Below, piece after piece: positions 60,457 through 64,000 of a stretch of DNA of 64,000 nucleotides. How positions within the stretch are numbered: position 1 is the first letter of the stretch; the number at the start of each line of letters is the position of its first letter. This DNA is from Ferruginibacter sp. HRS2-29. GTDB lineage: Bacteria > Bacteroidota > Bacteroidia > Chitinophagales > Chitinophagaceae. A program made the position numbers and the translations under genes. Location of the stretch: contig NZ_RJUB01000162.1 in the NCBI RefSeq assembly GCF_024343615.1, positions 1 to 64,000 of the forward strand, in the 5' to 3' direction. The notes below the pieces were generated by a model. It was not told the origin of the DNA. It made no database searches and saw only the letters and a program-made list of their open reading frames with translations.

Positions 60457-60460
60457 CCGC

Positions 60461-61556
60461 ATGACAATAGAATTACTTAAAGATATGAGAGACCGTTTGG
60501 TGGTTTTGAGGAGGTTTCTTTGACGTCGCTAACCGCGAATCCAAAATCAACAACGACAAACAATTATCACTCTCTCCCGGCTTCTGGGACGATAATGCCC
60601 GTGCCACCTCCATTTTAAAAGAGATCAATGCCAATGAGTATTGGGTCAACATGTACCATCGTGTATCTACCCTGGTAGAAGACTTTGCCGTGCTTTTTGA
60701 GTTCTGGAAAGAAGGCGAGGCTACCGAGGAGGAGGCACGACAGGCTTTTGATGCCGCCAATGCCGCCATTGAAGATGCGGAATTCAAAAGTACCCTCAAC
60801 GATCCTTCCGATGCGCTTCCTGCCGTGGTGCAGATCAACAGCGGTGCCGGTGGTACCGAAAGCCAGGATTGGGCAGAGATCCTGCTGCGCATGTACCGCA
60901 TGTATGGCGAAAAGCAGGGCTGGAAACTCACCGAAGTGGATTACCAGGAAGGCGATGGCGCCGGTATAAAAAGCGCTACCATCGAGTTTGAAGGACCATT
61001 TGCCTACGGTTTTCTTAAAGCCGAAAGTGGTGTGCACCGCCTGGTACGTATTTCGCCATTCGACAGCAACGCCCGCAGGCATACTTCTTTCGCCAGTGTA
61101 TATGTGTATCCGCTCATCGATGATACGATCGAGATCGAGATCAACCCGGCTGACGTGAAAATGGAAACCTCGCGAAGCGGTGGCGCCGGCGGACAGAATG
61201 TGAATAAAGTAGAAACCAAAGTGCAGCTCACGCATATTCCTACAGGCATAGTAGTGGTTTGTCAGCAGGATCGCAGCCAGCTAGGCAACCGCGAGCTCGC
61301 CATGCAGATGCTCAAAAGCCGCCTGTACGAAATAGAACTTCAAAAACGCAATGCACTGAAAGATGCCGCCAACAGCAGCAAGAAAAAGATAGAGTGGGGA
61401 AGCCAGATACGATCATACGTTTTTCATCCTTATAAAATGATCAAGGACCACCGTACCGATTACGAAGTGGGCAATGTTGGCCCGGTAATGGATGGCGAAC
61501 TCGATGGTTTCATAAAAGCATACCTGATGAGTGAGAAAGATTCGGAGGCAAATTAA
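60461..61556 (+). CDS. prfB: Peptide chain release factor 2, with programmed +1 frameshift
   Basis: 364 residues after a +1 shift. Codons 1-20 ([20 protein letters not shown]) run from 60461 to an in-frame TGA at 60521-60523; skipping one base continues as [11 protein letters not shown]. The site has the classic parts: AGGAGG, then TTT CTT TGA C. The body shows the stop-codon-reading SPF motif ([15 protein letters not shown]) and the peptidyl-hydrolysis motif [14 protein letters not shown]2 reads UGA, so low RF2 favours the shift and restores RF2. It is intact, not a pseudogene. Confidence 0.96.
60509..60524 (+). promoter_or_regulatory. prfB recoding signal
   Basis: AGGAGG (60509-60514), spacer TTT, slippery CTT (60518-60520), stop TGA and following C. 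The internal Shine-Dalgarno-like element is notable because ordinary genes in this window lack one. Confidence 0.92.
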
Positions 61557-61587
61557 AAAAGTTTCTGGTTGTTTGATCGTTTGCGTA

Positions 61588-61683
61588 GAACTCTGCGAAA
61601 CCTTTGCGTTCTCTGGCTCTCTGCGGTATAGGAAACGTCGCGTGACCGCAGAGAACGAGAGTTAAAAGAGTTTTCGCAGAGAG
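61588..61683. repeat. CTCTGCG-type palindrome
   Basis: The left arm 61588-61630 (AACTCTGCGAAACC, TTTGCGTTCTCTGGC, TCTCTGCGG) pairs with 61642-61683 (CCGCAGAGAACGAGAGTT, AAAAGAGTTTTCGCAGAG). It lies between prfB and the next lipoprotein gene. Confidence 0.85.
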
Positions 61684-61757
61684 AATAGGCTGAGCTTCGC
61701 GAACGATGAATGAACCCGCCACTCGTCACCTGCAACCAACTAATAAAAGATCCATTT

Positions 61758-62285
61758 ATGAAATATTGCCTCATTATACTATCAGCCTCTGTTTTGTTTT
61801 CCTGTAATTCAGGAAGTGAAAAAAACACTACTGCCATATCGGATACTGCAAATGTACAATCTCCAGCTGCGGCGGATAACGCAGGTTATTCTGCTCCGCA
61901 AAACGGTTCATTGGCCGTCACACCTTTTGAAATGAAAGACGACAGCGTATTTGTAGATGGCTCAGTGCCCGCCAGTTGGGAAAACGCGGGTTTTACCGAT
62001 GTAAAAGCATTCAAGCTTTTTTTGAAACAGGCACAGCTTTGGATCATGGATAACGACAAGCAAAAACTGGCTTCAATTGTACGTTATCCCTTAAAGAATA
62101 TCAAAACTCCTGAAGAACTGGTAGAAAAATACGACGCGGTTTTTACCAAGGATGTAAAACTTTCTTTCGCCACGATCAACTTCAATCAGATCTTCCGCAA
62201 CCAGCAGGGTGCCAGCACGGAAGGTGGCAAAGTCTGGTTTGCGCAGCAGGGAAAAGATTTTAAGATCATCGCCGTTAATTACTGA
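61758..62285 (+). CDS. Lipoprotein of unknown function
   Basis: 175 residues from MKYCLIILS, chosen because it opens a lipoprotein signal with lipobox VLFSC (Cys15); the longer frame is unsupported. After a low-complexity linker, the second half (about 65-175: FKLFLKQAQLWIMDNDKQKL, EELVEKYDAVFTKDVKLSFA, GKVWFAQQGKDFKIIAVNY) looks like a small NTF2/cystatin-like alpha+beta domain. No enzymatic motif. It ends 5 nt before the transporter gene and is probably co-transcribed. Confidence 0.7.
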   Translation: MKYCLIILSASVLFSCNSGSEKNTTAISDTANVQSPAAADNAGYSAPQNGSLAVTPFEMKDDSVFVDGSVPASWENAGFTDVKAFKLFLKQAQLWIMDNDKQKLASIVRYPLKNIKTPEELVEKYDAVFTKDVKLSFATINFNQIFRNQQGASTEGGKVWFAQQGKDFKIIAVNY

Positions 62286-62290
62286 GCTTA

Positions 62291-63700
62291 TTGAAGAAAA
62301 ACACCTGGATACTGATCACCCTTATGTTGGGCACAATGATGGCCGCACTCGACAGCAGCATTGTTAATGTGTCCTTGCCCGTCATCCGTAACGAATTCCG
62401 GGAATCACTTTCAAATATCGAATGGGTCGTTACGGCATACATGATCTGTTTCTGTCTCTTCATTCCGCTTACCAACTGGCTCAAGCTCCGCATCGGTTAT
62501 TACAACCTTTTTCTTTTCAGCGTGATCATGTTCACATCGGGCTCCCTGCTTTGCAGCCTTTCGCAAAGCCTGCCCATGCTTGTTACAGCCAGGGTGATAC
62601 AAGCCACCGGCGGAGCCCTGATCTCTCCGGTTTCTCTTGCCATACTCAGCGAAAATTATCCACCCGAAAAACGAGGCAGCGCCATCGGCTGGTGGGGTAT
62701 CGGAAACGTAATGGGGCCTGCACTGGGGCCTACTTTGGGCGGACTGCTCACCAACCTGCTGGGATGGCAATCCATTTTTTACATCAATATCCCGCTGGGA
62801 ATACTCACCATTTTTCTTACCATACGTCATTTAGGGTTTCTAAAAGCGCAACCAGTTTCAAATACGAAATTCGACCTGGCAGGATATTTCTTTTTCGCCG
62901 TATTTATCCTGTCGTTACAATATATGGTCACCGCCATTTCCAGCTTTGGTATTTCCTGGCAACTGGCTGCAGGAGTGGCCGGCACAGGCATATTCCTGTT
63001 CCTGTTTCTCCGGTCGTCCACCAGGACGTTTCCATTACTGGACCTTACCGTTTTCAAATCCCGGGTTTTCCGCAAATCGGCCATCATCGTGGTCATTCGT
63101 TCGCTGGCATTGTACGGCGGATTATTCTTTCTGCCCTTTTTATTACAGGGGGTGATGGGGTTCACTTCGCTGGAATCCGGGCTCATATTGCTGCCCAATG
63201 CGCTGATGATGCTTTTCACCCGCCCGCTGGCGGGAAAACTGGCCGATAAAGGCATGGTGCGGAATGTGTCCATCACCGGGATCATTATCGTAGCGGCATC
63301 TTTTGTGCTGTTTGCTTTTGTAGAAAAAGGGGTTCCGCTCTGGTTCATCATACTGCCGATGGTCATACGTGGATTGGGGATGAGCCTGCTGGTGGCGCCG
63401 GTTTCCACGGCATTGCTCAATTCGGTTACCGCGGCGCAAACCAGCACTTCCACAGCCATCAACAGCCTGCTGCAGCAGATCGGTGGTTCCATCGGTATCG
63501 CATTGAGCGGCGTGATCCATACTTTTATCAATGATCATTATATCAGTAAACAGCATACTGCGGAAGTGGCCGAACATTTTGCTTTGCAGGATGGATTTTT
63601 CATTTCCGCTTTCATCATTGCTTTGGCGATCATCCCGGCGTTGGGATTGCCGGAGAAACAGGCGGTCAAAAATGCCGTGAGAACTTCAGTAGCAAATTGA
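62291..63700 (+). CDS. DHA2-family (EmrB/QacA-like) major facilitator drug exporter
   Basis: 469 residues from a TTG start (MKKNTWILITLMLGTMMAAL); the next ATG would cut into the first helix. Fourteen predicted membrane segments fit DHA2. Motifs: LDSSIVNVSLP in helix 1, the helix 5 antiporter block RVIQATGGALISPVSLAIL, GWWGIGNVMGPALGPTLGGL. Proton-driven export of drugs or metabolites. No partner adaptor gene is next to it. Confidence 0.9.
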   Translation: MKKNTWILITLMLGTMMAALDSSIVNVSLPVIRNEFRESLSNIEWVVTAYMICFCLFIPLTNWLKLRIGYYNLFLFSVIMFTSGSLLCSLSQSLPMLVTARVIQATGGALISPVSLAILSENYPPEKRGSAIGWWGIGNVMGPALGPTLGGLLTNLLGWQSIFYINIPLGILTIFLTIRHLGFLKAQPVSNTKFDLAGYFFFAVFILSLQYMVTAISSFGISWQLAAGVAGTGIFLFLFLRSSTRTFPLLDLTVFKSRVFRKSAIIVVIRSLALYGGLFFLPFLLQGVMGFTSLESGLILLPNALMMLFTRPLAGKLADKGMVRNVSITGIIIVAASFVLFAFVEKGVPLWFIILPMVIRGLGMSLLVAPVSTALLNSVTAAQTSTSTAINSLLQQIGGSIGIALSGVIHTFINDHYISKQHTAEVAEHFALQDGFFISAFIIALAIIPALGLPEKQAVKNAVRTSVAN

Positions 63701-63793
63701 GATCAGAGATTAGGGATTAGACTTTGGATGGAATAAGTTTGAACCTAAATCCTGGTCTCTGATCACTAAACCCTAATCTCTAATCTCTAATCC
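63701..63793. repeat. Palindrome of AGAGATTAGGGATTAG repeats
   Basis: The left arm GATCAGAGATTAGGGATTAG begins at the exporter stop codon; the right arm 63752-63793 has CTCTGATCAC, CCCTAATCTCTAATCTCTAA. The 8-mer words match those at 7296 and 20641. Confidence 0.82.
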
Positions 63794-63794
63794 T

Positions 63795-63802
63795 TATTTT
63801 TG
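63795..63802 (+). promoter_or_regulatory. Possible -7 box of the P5C dehydrogenase gene
   Basis: TATTTTTG matches TAnnTTTG; the leader would be about 15-20 nt. It lies directly after the repeat arm. Confidence 0.4.
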
Positions 63803-63821
63803 CCATCTAAAAATTACCATT

Positions 63822-64000
63822 ATGCAATACGGAGATTTTTATTACCCGATGCCGGTCAATGAGCCTGTTCTTAACTACGCTCCCGGTAGTAAGGAAAAAT
63901 TAGCCCTTAAAGCGGCATTGAAAGAATTGAAAAGCACCAAAACGGACGTTCCGATGTACATCGGCTCGGAACAAGTTCGCACCGGAAATACAGTAGAAAT
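63822..64000 (+). CDS. Delta-1-pyrroline-5-carboxylate dehydrogenase, N-terminal part (cut by the window)
   Basis: The first 59 residues are visible, beginning MQYGDFYYPMPVNEPVLNYA. The segment NEPVLNYAPGSKEKLALKAA and KSTKTDVPMYIGSEQVRTGN matches the start of eukaryote-like (ALDH4-type) P5C dehydrogenases, which oxidise glutamate-5-semialdehyde to glutamate in proline breakdown. The catalytic domain lies beyond the window, so this rests on the N-terminus alone. Confidence 0.8.
   Translation, partial: MQYGDFYYPMPVNEPVLNYAPGSKEKLALKAALKELKSTKTDVPMYIGSEQVRTGNTVE

Noticed and set aside
60461-60523. Broken prfB (nonsense mutation at codon 21)
   Set aside because: The TGA sits in a textbook +1 recoding site with AGGAGG and CTT TGA C, and the downstream frame is intact to the GGQ motif and the end.

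Overview
The window looks like a chromosomal segment of a Bacteroidota bacterium, most likely family Chitinophagaceae (inference; no marker gene was compared). The grounds are a SusC/SusD pair, a protein with a type IX secretion sorting domain, an arginine pathway that uses an ArgF' (N-acyl-ornithine) transcarbamylase, almost no Shine-Dalgarno sequences ahead of genes, and promoter-like boxes of the Bacteroidota type (TTTG, about 19-20 nt, TAnnTTTG). Almost everything is ordinary housekeeping or envelope genes. I saw no transposase, integrase, phage module, CRISPR array, rRNA or tRNA.

Layout. 0.2-6.6 kb: DUF1624 membrane protein, secreted cyanophycinase-like peptidase, small VOC, pentapeptide and DUF1801 genes, dihydrolipoyl dehydrogenase, a thioredoxin-like protein. 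6.8-14.6 kb: purE and purK on the minus strand, flanking a plus-strand RND efflux operon (adaptor, pump, TolC-like channel). 14.7-20.6 kb: a type IX secreted protein, a TonB-receptor-like barrel, and a three-gene minus operon of unknowns. 21-28.6 kb: hppD, then SusC-SusD-phosphoesterase. 29-40.5 kb: L,D-transpeptidase, aspartate kinase, fbp, a lone ABC ATPase, FKBP isomerase, DinB and Nudix proteins, folC, e(P4)-type phosphatase, DUF4258, GH3. 40.7-49.5 kb: a full arginine cluster (GNAT acetyltransferase, argG, argC, argD, argF', argB, argE, argH) with a 5' leader holding a tiny ORF with tandem Arg codons. 49.5-57.4 kb: dxr, rseP-like protease, queuosine-precursor transporter, Omp85-like barrel, DUF4268, dienelactone hydrolase. 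57.6-64 kb: exported unknowns, an 840-bp non-coding region with two homologous terminator-ended repeats, prfB with a programmed +1 frameshift, a lipoprotein, a DHA2 transporter, and the start of a delta-1-pyrroline-5-carboxylate dehydrogenase gene.

The most unusual content is between the genes. About thirty intergenic regions are occupied by palindromes whose arms are short-unit tandem repeats (7-mers such as AATTCGT, 8-mers, 15-mers) in one orientation on the left and in reverse complement on the right. Many start at, or supply, the stop codon of the upstream gene. Five sites (one cut by the window edge) carry a larger composite: a 37-42 bp inverted repeat enclosing three hairpins, like a four-way cloverleaf, whose side hairpins come from a small set and seem interchangeable between left and right positions. 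These elements are the best candidate for an undescribed system here.
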